Positions 51,545 to 60,159 of a stretch of DNA of 64,000 nt are shown here, piece after piece. The notes under the pieces are model-generated. The model was not told the origin of the DNA, did not search any database, and was given only the letters and a program-made list of their open reading frames with translations. Numbering within the stretch: the stretch's first letter is position 1; the number at the start of each line of letters is the position of its first letter. Source of the DNA: Labrys wisconsinensis (GTDB lineage Bacteria > Pseudomonadota > Alphaproteobacteria > Rhizobiales > Labraceae). Made by a program: the position numbers and the translations under genes. The DNA lies in NCBI RefSeq assembly GCF_030814995.1, contig NZ_JAUSVX010000009.1:62001-126000 (forward strand). Reading direction: 5' to 3'.

Positions 51545-52800
51545 CCATCGATGCTGCGCTGATCGCCCGCCTGCGGGGCGCCCTGGATGAGGAGGCCGCC
51601 GTCGGCCTGCTGCGGCGGGCCATCGGCACGCCGAGCGTGACCGGCGAGGAAGCGGCCTTCGCGGCGCTGCTCGCCGGGGAGCTGCGCGGCCTCGGCGCCG
51701 AGGCGGTGACCGTGACGGAGTTCGCGCCGGGCCGGCCGAACGTCACCGGGCTCCTGCCCGGCGCCCCGGGCGTCCGGCGCCTGCTCCTCGTCGGCCACAC
51801 CGACACCGTGCACGTGCGCGGCTGGGCCGAGCGCTGGGCCGGCAGCGAGCGCGAGGACCCGTTCGGCGGCGCCATCGTCGACGGGGCCATCTGGGGCCGC
51901 GGCAGCGGCGACCTCAAGGCCGGCATCTCAACCACGCTCTCGGCTGCGCGCCTGCTGGCCCGGGCCGGGCTCAGGCCGCCGGCGGATCTCCTCTTCGCCT
52001 TCATTGGCGACGAGGAGGGCGGCGAGCCCGGCACCGGCGTCAGCGCCGGCATCAAGGCGCTCGCCGCCGGCATCGAAGCCGGCGCCGGGCCGCGCCCCGA
52101 CTTTGCGGTCTATGTCGAGCCGACCCGCCTCGACCTGTTCACCGCCCAGATGGGCTTCCTGATCTGCGACATCGCCGTCACCGGGCGCTCGGCCTATTTC
52201 GGCGTGCCGGAGACCGGCGTCGACGCGCTGAAGGCGGCGCACGTCATCCTCGCCGCCCTCTTCGCCCATTCCGCCGCGCTCGAGGCGCGGGCGCCGCACG
52301 CCCTGGTCGGCCGGCCCTTCCTCCTGGTGACGGCGATCCAGGGCGGCGGCTACATCGCCGTGCCCGGCGAGTGCCGCATCAGCCTCATCCTCAAGCTGCT
52401 GCCCGGCGAGAGCCTCGACGACGCCGTGGCGGGCCTGGAGGCGGCGGTGCGCGCCGCGCCGGTCGATCCTGCCATCCAGGTGACCCTGGCCTATCCCTCC
52501 GGCCGCGACCATCCGGTCGGCGGCACTCCGACCGAGGTGTCGCCGGAGCTGCCGGAGGTCCGCCTCCTGGCGCAGGCGGTGCAGGCGGTGCGGCCCGACC
52601 GCGGCGCCATCCGGGGCGCGCCCTACTGGTCGGAGGCGCCCTTCCTCGCCAACCGGCTGGGCGTGCCCACGGTCTATTGCGCGCCCGGCGACATCGCCAA
52701 TTGCCACACGCTCGAGGAGCACGTGATCGTCGACGAGTATCTCGACGGCATCGTCGCCTTCGCCGCCTTCCTCGCCGCCTTCGGCGAACCATCCGCGTGA
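51541..52800 (+). CDS. M20 family metallopeptidase/amidohydrolase
   Basis: A 419-residue di-zinc hydrolase with VGHTDTVHVRGW, GRGSGDLKAGIS, IGDEEGGEPGTG and the C-terminal NCHTLEEHV, the expected M20 ligands. It overlaps the ROK gene by 4 bp (ATGA). It is distinct in sequence from the M20 enzyme at 45586-46749. A deacylase or peptidase acting on the compound imported by the following ABC system is the natural reading. Confidence 0.9.
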   Translation: MTIDAALIARLRGALDEEAAVGLLRRAIGTPSVTGEEAAFAALLAGELRGLGAEAVTVTEFAPGRPNVTGLLPGAPGVRRLLLVGHTDTVHVRGWAERWAGSEREDPFGGAIVDGAIWGRGSGDLKAGISTTLSAARLLARAGLRPPADLLFAFIGDEEGGEPGTGVSAGIKALAAGIEAGAGPRPDFAVYVEPTRLDLFTAQMGFLICDIAVTGRSAYFGVPETGVDALKAAHVILAALFAHSAALEARAPHALVGRPFLLVTAIQGGGYIAVPGECRISLILKLLPGESLDDAVAGLEAAVRAAPVDPAIQVTLAYPSGRDHPVGGTPTEVSPELPEVRLLAQAVQAVRPDRGAIRGAPYWSEAPFLANRLGVPTVYCAPGDIANCHTLEEHVIVDEYLDGIVAFAAFLAAFGEPSA

Positions 52801-52837
52801 CGAACGGCCGCCAAGGCCGCAACAGAGGGAGCTTGCC

Positions 52838-53902
52838 ATGTTCAGGACATCCATCATCGCGGCGTTCGCCGCAGCCGGCCTGCTGGCCGCGGCCGGCCCG
52901 GCGCTGGCCGACGGCACCGTCGGCCCCGGCGGCGAGGCGGCGACGCCGTCGAGCGCCGTGACGCTGTCGGACGCCGAGGCCGCCAAGCTGAAAGAGGGCA
53001 AGTACACCGCCGCCCTGCTCTGGCACACGTCGTCGGATTTCGTGAACGCGGTCACCGCCGGCGCCAAGGACGAGTTCGCCCGCCTCGGCATTTCGGTTGT
53101 GGCCGAGACCGATGCCGGCTTCGACGCCGCCAAGCAGAAGAGCGACGTCGAGACCATCCTGGCCAAGAAGCCGAGCGCCATCCTGGCCCTGCCGCTCGAT
53201 CCCGTCACCGCGGCCGAGGCGTTCAAGCCGGCCGTCGCCTCGGGCGTCAAGATCGTGCTCCTGTCCAACAAGCCCAAGGACTTCGTCCAGGGCAAGGACT
53301 ACGTCGCCATCGTCACCGACGACCTCTACGAGATGGGCAAGCACGCGGCCGACGGATTGGCCGAGGCCATCGGCCGGAAGGGCAAGATCGCCTGGATCTA
53401 TCACGACGCCCAGTACTACGTGACCAACCAGCGCGACAACGCCTTCAAGGCGACGATCGAGAAGGACTACCCCGACATCAAGATCGTGGCGTCGCAGGGC
53501 ATTTCGGACCCGGCCCGGGCCGAGGACATCGCCAACGCCATCCTCCTCAAGAACCCCGACCTCGACGGCATCTACGTCACCTGGGCCGAGCCGGCCGAAG
53601 GCGTGCTTGCGGCCCTGCGCGCCGCCGGCAACAGCCGGACCAAGGTCGTCACGCTCGACCTCTCCGAGCCCGTCGGCCTCGACATGGTCAAGGGCGGCAA
53701 CGTCGCCGCCATCGCCGCCGACAAGGCCTATGAGCTCGGCCGCGCCATGGCGGCGGCCGCCGGCTACGGCCTCCTCGGCAAGCCGGCGCCCGCCTTCATC
53801 GTCGCGCCGGTGCTGACCGTCACCAAGGCGAACGTCGTCCAGGGCTGGCAGGACTCGCTGCATCGCCCGGCGCCGCAGTCGATCCTCGACGCGGCCAAGT
53901 AA
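52838..53902 (+). CDS. substrate-binding protein, CUT2-type, paralogue 1
   Basis: A 354-residue periplasmic binding protein with signal peptide MFRTSIIAAFAAAGLLAAAGPALA and a ribose-type two-lobe fold (KYTAALLWHTSSDFVNAV, AAKQKSDVETILAKKPSAIL, DGIYVTWAEPAEGVLAALRAAG). The next gene encodes a close paralogue. It is not the usual length for ribose binders (about 300) because of an N-terminal extension of about 35 residues (GTVGPGGEAATPSSAVTLSDAEAAKLKEG) shared with the paralogue. Confidence 0.9.
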   Translation: MFRTSIIAAFAAAGLLAAAGPALADGTVGPGGEAATPSSAVTLSDAEAAKLKEGKYTAALLWHTSSDFVNAVTAGAKDEFARLGISVVAETDAGFDAAKQKSDVETILAKKPSAILALPLDPVTAAEAFKPAVASGVKIVLLSNKPKDFVQGKDYVAIVTDDLYEMGKHAADGLAEAIGRKGKIAWIYHDAQYYVTNQRDNAFKATIEKDYPDIKIVASQGISDPARAEDIANAILLKNPDLDGIYVTWAEPAEGVLAALRAAGNSRTKVVTLDLSEPVGLDMVKGGNVAAIAADKAYELGRAMAAAAGYGLLGKPAPAFIVAPVLTVTKANVVQGWQDSLHRPAPQSILDAAK

Positions 53903-53920
53903 CGTCGCAACGCCGGCAAA

Positions 53921-53948
53921 CCCGGCCGGCGCACGCCATCCGGCCGGG
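53921..53948 (+). promoter_or_regulatory. stem-loop between the two binding-protein genes
   Basis: CCCGGCCGG pairs perfectly with CCGGCCGGG across a 10-nt loop, 18 bp after the stop of the first binding-protein gene. No T-run follows, so it is more likely an mRNA-stabilising or partial attenuation element than a full terminator. Confidence 0.55.
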
Positions 53949-53989
53949 ACCGAAGTCCAAGGCGATCCTCATCCACAGGGACGACAATC

Positions 53990-55057
53990 ATGAACCACTC
54001 CCGCGCCTTCCTGGCCTCGGCCGGCCTCGCCGCCCTCCTCGCCCTCGCCTCGCCGCTGCGAGCCGAGGTCGCGGCCACCAGGGGGCCGCACGGCGAGAGC
54101 GCCACGCCCGCCAAGAGCCTCACCCTGACGCCCGAGCAGGAGGCCAAGGTCAAGGCCGGCGGCTTCACCGCCGCCCTGGTCTGGCACACCTCCTCCGACT
54201 ACACCACGGCGGTCAACCAGGGGGCGAAGGACGAGTTCGCCCGCCTCGGCATCGCCGTCGTCGCCCAGACCGACGCCGGCTTCGACGCCGCCAAGCAGAA
54301 GAGCGACGTCGAGACGGTGATGGCCAAGAAGCCGAGCGCCATCCTCTCCCTGCCCGTCGACCCCGAGACCGCGCCCGAGGCCTACAAGCCGGCCCGGGAC
54401 GCCGGCGTGACGCTGGTCTTCGTCGACAACTCGCCCAAGGGCTACGAGCAGGGCAAGGACTATGTCGCCGTGGTCTCCGACGACCTGTCCCAGATGGGCA
54501 AGCGGGCGGGCGACGCCATGGGCGCCGCGCTGAACGGCAAGGGCAAGATCGGCTACGTCTTCCACGACGCCGATTTCTACGTCACCAACCAGCGTGACCG
54601 CGGCTTCAAGCAGACGATCCTCGACAGCTACAAGGGCATCGAGATCGTCGCCGAGCAGGGCCTGGCCGACCCGACCCGGGCCGAGGACATCGCCAATGCC
54701 CTCGTCGCCAAGCACCCCGACCTCGACGGCATCTACGTCACCTGGGCCGAGCCGGCCGAGAGCGTGCTGGCGGCGCTGCGCAACGCCGGCAACACCCACA
54801 CGAGGATCGTCACGCTCGACCTCTCCGAGCCGCTGGCGCTCGACATGGTCAAGGGCGGCAACGTCGCCGCCATCGTGGCGGACGAGGCCTACCAGATCGG
54901 CGTCACGGCGGCGCGCGCCGCGGCGGCCGGCCTGATCGGCGAGAAGACCGCGCCGTTCTACGCCGTCGACGCCATCGCCGTGACCAAGGCGAATCTCAAG
55001 GACGGCTGGAACCGCTCGCTGCACCGCGATCCGCCGCCGACCCTCGCCGCCCCCTGA
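53990..55057 (+). CDS. substrate-binding protein, CUT2-type, paralogue 2
   Basis: A 355-residue periplasmic binding protein with signal peptide MNHSRAFLASAGLAALLALASPLRA. It is nearly co-linear with the preceding gene product: identical runs include DAGFDAAKQKSDVET, DLDGIYVTWAEPAE and DMVKGGNVAAI. This is a tandem duplication that has since diverged, perhaps giving two ligands to one permease or simply more binding protein. Confidence 0.9.
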   Translation: MNHSRAFLASAGLAALLALASPLRAEVAATRGPHGESATPAKSLTLTPEQEAKVKAGGFTAALVWHTSSDYTTAVNQGAKDEFARLGIAVVAQTDAGFDAAKQKSDVETVMAKKPSAILSLPVDPETAPEAYKPARDAGVTLVFVDNSPKGYEQGKDYVAVVSDDLSQMGKRAGDAMGAALNGKGKIGYVFHDADFYVTNQRDRGFKQTILDSYKGIEIVAEQGLADPTRAEDIANALVAKHPDLDGIYVTWAEPAESVLAALRNAGNTHTRIVTLDLSEPLALDMVKGGNVAAIVADEAYQIGVTAARAAAAGLIGEKTAPFYAVDAIAVTKANLKDGWNRSLHRDPPPTLAAP

Positions 55058-55063
55058 CGGAGC

Positions 55064-55085
55064 GGGGCGGGCACCGGCCCGCCCC
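55064..55085 (+). promoter_or_regulatory. stem-loop between binding protein and permease genes
   Basis: GGGGCGGGC pairs perfectly with GCCCGCCCC across a 4-nt loop, 7 bp after the second binding-protein stop. With the similar element at 53921 it would favour binding-protein mRNA over the downstream membrane and enzyme genes. Confidence 0.55.
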
Positions 55086-55120
55086 TGCCCTGCCGCCTCC
55101 GCAGCCGCCCTGGAGCGCCC

Positions 55121-56065
55121 ATGCTGGCTTCCCTCAAACGCGTCGACCCCGGCCGTTACGTCATCTATCTCGGCTTCCTCGCCATCTTCGCGGTGTTCCT
55201 CGTCGTGCTGCGCGACGACGGGTTCGCCTCCCCCGGCAACCTCTTCAACATCGTGCAGCAGACCGCGCCGGTGACGGTGATGGCCGTCGGCATGGTGTTC
55301 GTGCTGACCGCCGGCGAGATCGACCTGTCGATCGGCTCGGTGGTGGCGATCTCCGCCCTCCTCGCCGCTGTGGTGCTGCGCGACTGGCCATGGCCGGCCG
55401 GCGTTGCCGTCGGCCTCGGCGCCGGCGCCGCCATCGGCGCCCTCAACGGCGCCCTGGTCGCCTATGCGCGCCTGCCCTCCTTCCTGGTGACGCTGGCGAC
55501 CATGGGCATCCTCGCCGGCGTCGCCCGGCGGCTCACCAACCTGCAATCCGTGCCGATCACCAACGACGTCTACAACGGCCTGTTCGGGTCGGGCACGCTG
55601 TTCGGCATCCCGTCCCTGATCCTGTGGACCGTCGCGGCCGTCGCCGTCGGCGCCTTCGTCTTCCGCGAGACCCGCTTCGGCGCCCATGTCCACGCGGTCG
55701 GCGACAGCGCCCGCGCCGCGCGGGCCACCGGCATCAAGGTGCTGCGCCTGCGCTTTTCCGTGCTGGTGCTGAGCGGCATGCTCGCCGCCCTCGCCGGGCT
55801 GCTCTATGCCGGACGGCTGCACGGAGCCCGCTACACCCTCGGCGAAGCCGACCTCCTCACCGTCATCGCCGCGGTGATCGTCGGCGGCACCCGCCTCAAC
55901 GGCGGCGCCGGCTCGATCCTCGGCGCCCTCATCGGCTCGCTGCTGATGGGCGTGCTCAACAACGGGCTGATCCTCATGGGCTACCAGCCCTCCGACCAGA
56001 TGATCGCGCGCGGCCTGATCATCCTCGTGGCGGTGGCGCTGACCCTGCGCGAACCCGACCGCTGA
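55121..56065 (+). CDS. ABC transporter permease, RbsC-like
   Basis: A 314-residue permease with MAVGMVFVLTAGEIDLSIGSVVAISALLA, GALNGALVAYARLPSFLVTLATMGI and the C-terminal GGTRLNGGAGSILGALIGSLLMGVLNNGLILMG, all typical of CUT2 permeases. It is part of the ROK operon; its ATPase partner is two genes downstream. Confidence 0.92.
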   Translation: MLASLKRVDPGRYVIYLGFLAIFAVFLVVLRDDGFASPGNLFNIVQQTAPVTVMAVGMVFVLTAGEIDLSIGSVVAISALLAAVVLRDWPWPAGVAVGLGAGAAIGALNGALVAYARLPSFLVTLATMGILAGVARRLTNLQSVPITNDVYNGLFGSGTLFGIPSLILWTVAAVAVGAFVFRETRFGAHVHAVGDSARAARATGIKVLRLRFSVLVLSGMLAALAGLLYAGRLHGARYTLGEADLLTVIAAVIVGGTRLNGGAGSILGALIGSLLMGVLNNGLILMGYQPSDQMIARGLIILVAVALTLREPDR

Positions 56066-56079
56066 TTCGGAGACAAGCC

Positions 56080-57270
56080 ATGTTCCTCGACCTCATCCGC
56101 CGCCGCAACCCGGCGCTCATCGAGCAGGCCATCGCCCTCCACCAGGCCGGCCGCCTGCCCGCCAACAGCTATGTCATCGACCTCGACGCGGTCGAGGCCA
56201 ATGCCCGCCACATCGCCGGCATCGCCGCCAGGCACGGCCTCAAGGCCTATGCCATGACCAAGCAGATGGGCCGCAACGGCTCCTTCTGCCGGGCGGTGGC
56301 GCGCGGCGGCATCGCCAAGGCGGTGGCCGTCGACGTCGAATGCGCGCGGGCGACGCACCGGGCGGGCATGGGCCTCGGCCATGTCGGCCATCTCGTCCAG
56401 GTGCCGCGCTTCGAGGCCGACGCGGTCGCCGCCCTGGCGCCGGACCACTGGACGGTGTTCAACCGCGAGAAGGCGGCCGAGGCCGGCGCCGCCGCGGCGC
56501 GGCGCGGCCGCACCCAGGCCCTGCTCGCCCGCATCGTCGCCCCGGGCGACACCTTCTATCGCGGTCACGAGGGCGGATTCGCCGCCGCCGACATCCCGGC
56601 CGTCGCCGATGCGCTCGACGCGACGCCGGGCGCACGCTTTGCCGGCCTCACCACCTTCCCCGCGCAGCTCTTCGATCATGCCCTCGGGCAGGTGAAGCCG
56701 ACGCCCAACCTCGCCACCCTGTTCGACGCGGCCGAGGCCCTGGCGAGGACGGGCCGCAGCGGCATCGAGATCAACACGCCCGGCACCACCTCCGCCGAGA
56801 TCCTGCCGGCGCTGGCCGAGGCCGGCGCCACCCAGATCGAGCCGGGCCACGGCCTCACCGGCACGACGCCGCTGCATGCGGTGCGCGACCTGCCGGAGCT
56901 GCCGGCCGTGGTCTATCTCAGCGAGGTCTCGCACCTCACCGGCGGCGAGGCCTTCTGCTTCGGCGGCGGCCTCTATGTCGATCCCGTCTTCCCCGACTAC
57001 CAGATCCGGGCGGTGGTGGCGCGCGAGCCGACCGTCGCCAGCCTGGCGCCGGTCGAGATTCCGGGGCCGGCCTCGATCGACTATTACGGCATGATCGACG
57101 CGACCGGCCCGGTGAAGCCGCGCGTCGGCGACAGCGTCGTGTTCGGCTTCCGCCCGCAGGCCTTCGTCACCCGCGCCTATGTCGTCGGCGTGGCCGGCCT
57201 GTCGAAGGGCGAGCCGGCGGTCGAGACCATCCATGACGCGTTCGGCCGCCCGGCCGACTGGCCGCAGTGA
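56080..57270 (+). CDS. YhfX-like PLP-dependent alanine-racemase-fold enzyme
   Basis: A 396-residue fold-type III PLP protein. YVIDLDAVEANARHIAGIAARHGLKAYAMTKQMGRN carries the candidate cofactor lysines (K55 and K61), and later regions (EINTPGTTSAEILPALAEAGATQIEPGHGLTGTTPLHA) fit the barrel of the YhfX/amino-acid racemase group. GGAG eight bases before ATG 56080 fixes the start. Being enclosed between permease and ATPase genes, it should act on the imported compound; racemisation or retro-aldol cleavage of an amino compound is expected, with no proven substrate. Confidence 0.8.
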   Translation: MFLDLIRRRNPALIEQAIALHQAGRLPANSYVIDLDAVEANARHIAGIAARHGLKAYAMTKQMGRNGSFCRAVARGGIAKAVAVDVECARATHRAGMGLGHVGHLVQVPRFEADAVAALAPDHWTVFNREKAAEAGAAAARRGRTQALLARIVAPGDTFYRGHEGGFAAADIPAVADALDATPGARFAGLTTFPAQLFDHALGQVKPTPNLATLFDAAEALARTGRSGIEINTPGTTSAEILPALAEAGATQIEPGHGLTGTTPLHAVRDLPELPAVVYLSEVSHLTGGEAFCFGGGLYVDPVFPDYQIRAVVAREPTVASLAPVEIPGPASIDYYGMIDATGPVKPRVGDSVVFGFRPQAFVTRAYVVGVAGLSKGEPAVETIHDAFGRPADWPQ

Positions 57271-57277
57271 GGGCGCC

Positions 57278-58057
57278 ATGACCGGAACGACAGCGCAGGG
57301 ACCGGCCGTCCTGTCCCTGCAGGGCATCCAGAAGCATTTCGGCGGCGTGGTGGCGATCGAGAATTTCAGCCTCGACATCCGCGCCGGCGAGGTGGTGGCG
57401 CTGGTCGGCGACAACGGCGCCGGCAAGTCGACGCTGGTCAAGATCATCGCCGGCGTCGAACGCCCCTCGGCCGGCCGCATCGCGGTGGACGGGGTCGAGG
57501 TGGCGATGAGCGATCCCAGCACCTCCCAGGCGCTCGGCATCCAGGTCGTCTACCAGGACCTGGCGCTCGCCGACCGCCAGCCGGTCTACATGAACATGTT
57601 CCTCGGCCGGGAGCTGACCCGCGGCCCGCTCCGCCGGCTCGACCGCAGGCGCATGATGGCCGAGACAGAAGCGCTGGTGAAGGAGCTCGACGTGCGCATT
57701 CCCTCGGCCCGGGCGGCGATCCGCGAGCTATCCGGCGGCCAGCGCCAGGGCGTCGCCATCGCCCGGGCGACGCACTGGGCCTCCAAGCTGGTGCTGATGG
57801 ACGAGCCGACGGCGGCGCTCGGCGTGGCGGAGACCGCCAAGGTCGAGCAGATCATCCAGGGCCTCAAGGCGCGCAACCTGCCGATCCTGATCATCAGCCA
57901 CAGCCTCGACCAGGTGTTCCGCCTCGCCGACCGGATCTGCGTGCTGCGGCGCGGCCGCCAGATCGGCGTGCGCGACACCGGCAGCACCGACAAGAACGAG
58001 ATCGTGTCGATGATCACCGGACTCAGCGAACAGGCTCCGGCAGCCCGCGCTTCCTGA
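57278..58057 (+). CDS. ABC transporter ATP-binding protein, single-domain CUT2 type
   Basis: A 259-residue ATPase: Walker A GDNGAGKST, Q-loop VYQDLALADRQ, signature LSGGQRQGVAIARA, Walker B LVLMDEPTAALG and H-loop IISHSLDQVF. It begins 7 bp after the YhfX-like gene and completes the importer of this operon. Its last 35 bp overlap the end of the M3 peptidase gene on the other strand. Confidence 0.93.
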   Translation: MTGTTAQGPAVLSLQGIQKHFGGVVAIENFSLDIRAGEVVALVGDNGAGKSTLVKIIAGVERPSAGRIAVDGVEVAMSDPSTSQALGIQVVYQDLALADRQPVYMNMFLGRELTRGPLRRLDRRRMMAETEALVKELDVRIPSARAAIRELSGGQRQGVAIARATHWASKLVLMDEPTAALGVAETAKVEQIIQGLKARNLPILIISHSLDQVFRLADRICVLRRGRQIGVRDTGSTDKNEIVSMITGLSEQAPAARAS

Positions 58058-60077
58058 GCAGGGCCCCCGGGTCCGGGTCGCGGCCGCGGAAGGCGCGGTA
58101 GGCCGCCTCGGGCTCGCGCCGGTTGCCGGCGGCATAGACCTCCTCGCGCAGGCGCGCTGATGTGGCGGCGTCGAAGATGCCGCCCGCCTCCTCGAAGGCG
58201 CCGAAGCCGTCGGCGTCGAGCACCTCCGACCAGAGATAGCTGTAATAGGCCGAGGAATAGCCGTCGCCGGCGAAGACGTGCTGGAAATGCGGCAGGCGGT
58301 GGCGCATCACCATGCCGGCGGGCATGGCGATCTCGCCGAGCACCCTGGCCTCGAAGGCGCCGGCGTCCAGCGCCTCGGAGCCGTCGAGCAGGTGCATTTC
58401 GAGGTCGACCAGGGCCGAGGCGACATATTCGACCGTGGCGAAACCCTGGTTGAACGTGCGCGTCGCCAGGAGCCGCTCCTGCAGCGCCGCGGGCATGGGC
58501 GCGCCGGTCCGGTGGTGCACGGCGAATTCCCGCAGGACCTCCGGCTGCTCCAGCCAATGCTCGTAGAGCTGGGAGGGGAACTCGACGAAGTCGCGCGCCA
58601 CGTTCGTCCCGGCGATCAGGGGATAGGTGACGTCCGAGAGCAGGCCGTGCAGGGCATGGCCGAACTCGTGGAACAGGGTGCGGGCATCGTCGAAGGAAAG
58701 CAGCGTCGGCCGCCCCTCGCCCGCCCTGGCGAAGTTCATGACGTTGACGATGATCGGGCGGATGTCGCCGCCGAGCTTCTCCTGGGTGCGGAAGGCGCTC
58801 ATCCAGGCGCCGCTGCGCTTGGAGGACCGGGCGTAGTAGTCGCCGAGGAAGAGGCCGACGAGGCGGCCCTGCGCGTCCGTCACCTCGAACACCCGCACGT
58901 CGGGATGGTAGGTCGGCACGTCGAAGCGCTCGGTGAAATGAAGGTCGAACAGGCGGCTCGCCGTGGCGAAGGCGGCCGCGATGATGCGGTCGAGCTGCAG
59001 GTAAGGCTTGATCTCCGCCTCGTCGAGGTCGAACTCGGCCTTGCGCCGGCGCTCGGCGTAGAAGCGCCAGTCCCACGGCTCGATGTCGAAATTGCCACCC
59101 TCGGCCGCGGCCAGCGCCTGCAGGGCCGCCCGCTCCTCCAGGGCGCGGGCCCGCGCCGGCGTCCAGACCGAGCGCAGCAAGCCCATGGCCGCCTCCGGTG
59201 TCCGCGCCATGGAATCGGCCAGGCGGAACTGCGCGAAGCTGTCATAGCCGAGCAGCGCGGCGCGCTCGGCCCTGAGCGCCACCATCTCGGCGATGATGCC
59301 GCGATTGTCCGTGGCGCCGCCGCCCTCGCCGCGGGCGAGCCAGGCCTTGAATGCCCGCTCGCGCAGGTCGCGCCGCGTCGAGAACTGCAGGAAGGGCTCG
59401 ATCGAGGAGCGCGACAGCGTGATGACGTGCCGGCCTTCGAGCCCGCGGTCGGCGGCGGCCTGCGCCGCGGCCTCGCGCAGCGCGTCGGGCAGGCCGGCGA
59501 GGTCCTGCTCGCCCTCCAGCACCAGCGTCCAGTCCTTCTCGTCGGCGAGGACGTTCTGGCCGAACCGGGTGCCGAGCGAGGCCAGGCGCTCGCCGATGGC
59601 GGCGAGCCGCGTCTTGACCTCGGCCGGCCGGCCGGCGCCGGCCCGCAGGAAGGCGGTGTGGTAGCGTTCCAGAACCCGGTCCTGCTCGGGGTCGAGGCCG
59701 AGCGTGCCGCGCCGCCCGTAGAGGTCGTCGACGCGCCGGAACAGCGCCTCGTCGAGGTAGATCGCGTCGCGATGGCGCGACAGCACCGGAGCGATCGCGC
59801 GCTCCACCGCCTGCAGGGCGTCGTTGGTGTGCGCGCCGGTCAGGTTGTAGAACACGCCGCTGACCTGGCGCAGCGGCCGGCCGCTGGCCTCCAGCGCCAC
59901 GATGGTGTTGGCGAAGCTCGGCGCCTGCGGATCCGCGGCGATCGCATCGATCTCCTGCCGGTGCGCCGCCAGGCTCGCTTCGAAGGCCGGCTGGAAATGC
60001 TCCGGTGCGATCGCCTGGAACGGCGGGGCGCCGAACGGCGTCGACCAGGTCGCGAGGAGAGGATTGTCGGCTGGCAT
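58023..60077 (-). CDS. M3 family metallopeptidase, peptidyl-dipeptidase (Dcp)-like
   Basis: A 684-residue zinc peptidase of usual length. The active site HEFGHALHGLLSDVTYP holds the two His and the Glu, with the third ligand in a downstream EFPSQLYEHW segment. The N-terminal domain begins NPLLATWSTPFGAPPFQAIAPEHFQPAF, characteristic of Dcp/oligopeptidase A. There is no signal peptide; it cleaves C-terminal dipeptides from peptides in the cytosol. It is tail-to-tail with the ABC ATPase gene. Confidence 0.94.
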   Translation of the reverse strand: MPADNPLLATWSTPFGAPPFQAIAPEHFQPAFEASLAAHRQEIDAIAADPQAPSFANTIVALEASGRPLRQVSGVFYNLTGAHTNDALQAVERAIAPVLSRHRDAIYLDEALFRRVDDLYGRRGTLGLDPEQDRVLERYHTAFLRAGAGRPAEVKTRLAAIGERLASLGTRFGQNVLADEKDWTLVLEGEQDLAGLPDALREAAAQAAADRGLEGRHVITLSRSSIEPFLQFSTRRDLRERAFKAWLARGEGGGATDNRGIIAEMVALRAERAALLGYDSFAQFRLADSMARTPEAAMGLLRSVWTPARARALEERAALQALAAAEGGNFDIEPWDWRFYAERRRKAEFDLDEAEIKPYLQLDRIIAAAFATASRLFDLHFTERFDVPTYHPDVRVFEVTDAQGRLVGLFLGDYYARSSKRSGAWMSAFRTQEKLGGDIRPIIVNVMNFARAGEGRPTLLSFDDARTLFHEFGHALHGLLSDVTYPLIAGTNVARDFVEFPSQLYEHWLEQPEVLREFAVHHRTGAPMPAALQERLLATRTFNQGFATVEYVASALVDLEMHLLDGSEALDAGAFEARVLGEIAMPAGMVMRHRLPHFQHVFAGDGYSSAYYSYLWSEVLDADGFGAFEEAGGIFDAATSARLREEVYAAGNRREPEAAYRAFRGRDPDPGALLRKRGLPEPVR

Positions 60078-60159
60078 CGGGCTCGCTCGGGTTCAGGGGA
60101 ATGGGCGCTGCTCTGACATAGGCGCTGCGGCGGCCCTGCGCAAAGGCCGCCCGCCTGCG

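Noticed and set aside
58278-60116. A 612-residue plus-strand open frame.
   Set aside because: Shadow of the M3 peptidase gene; composition is Arg/Gly/His/Asp-rich with no fold signal.
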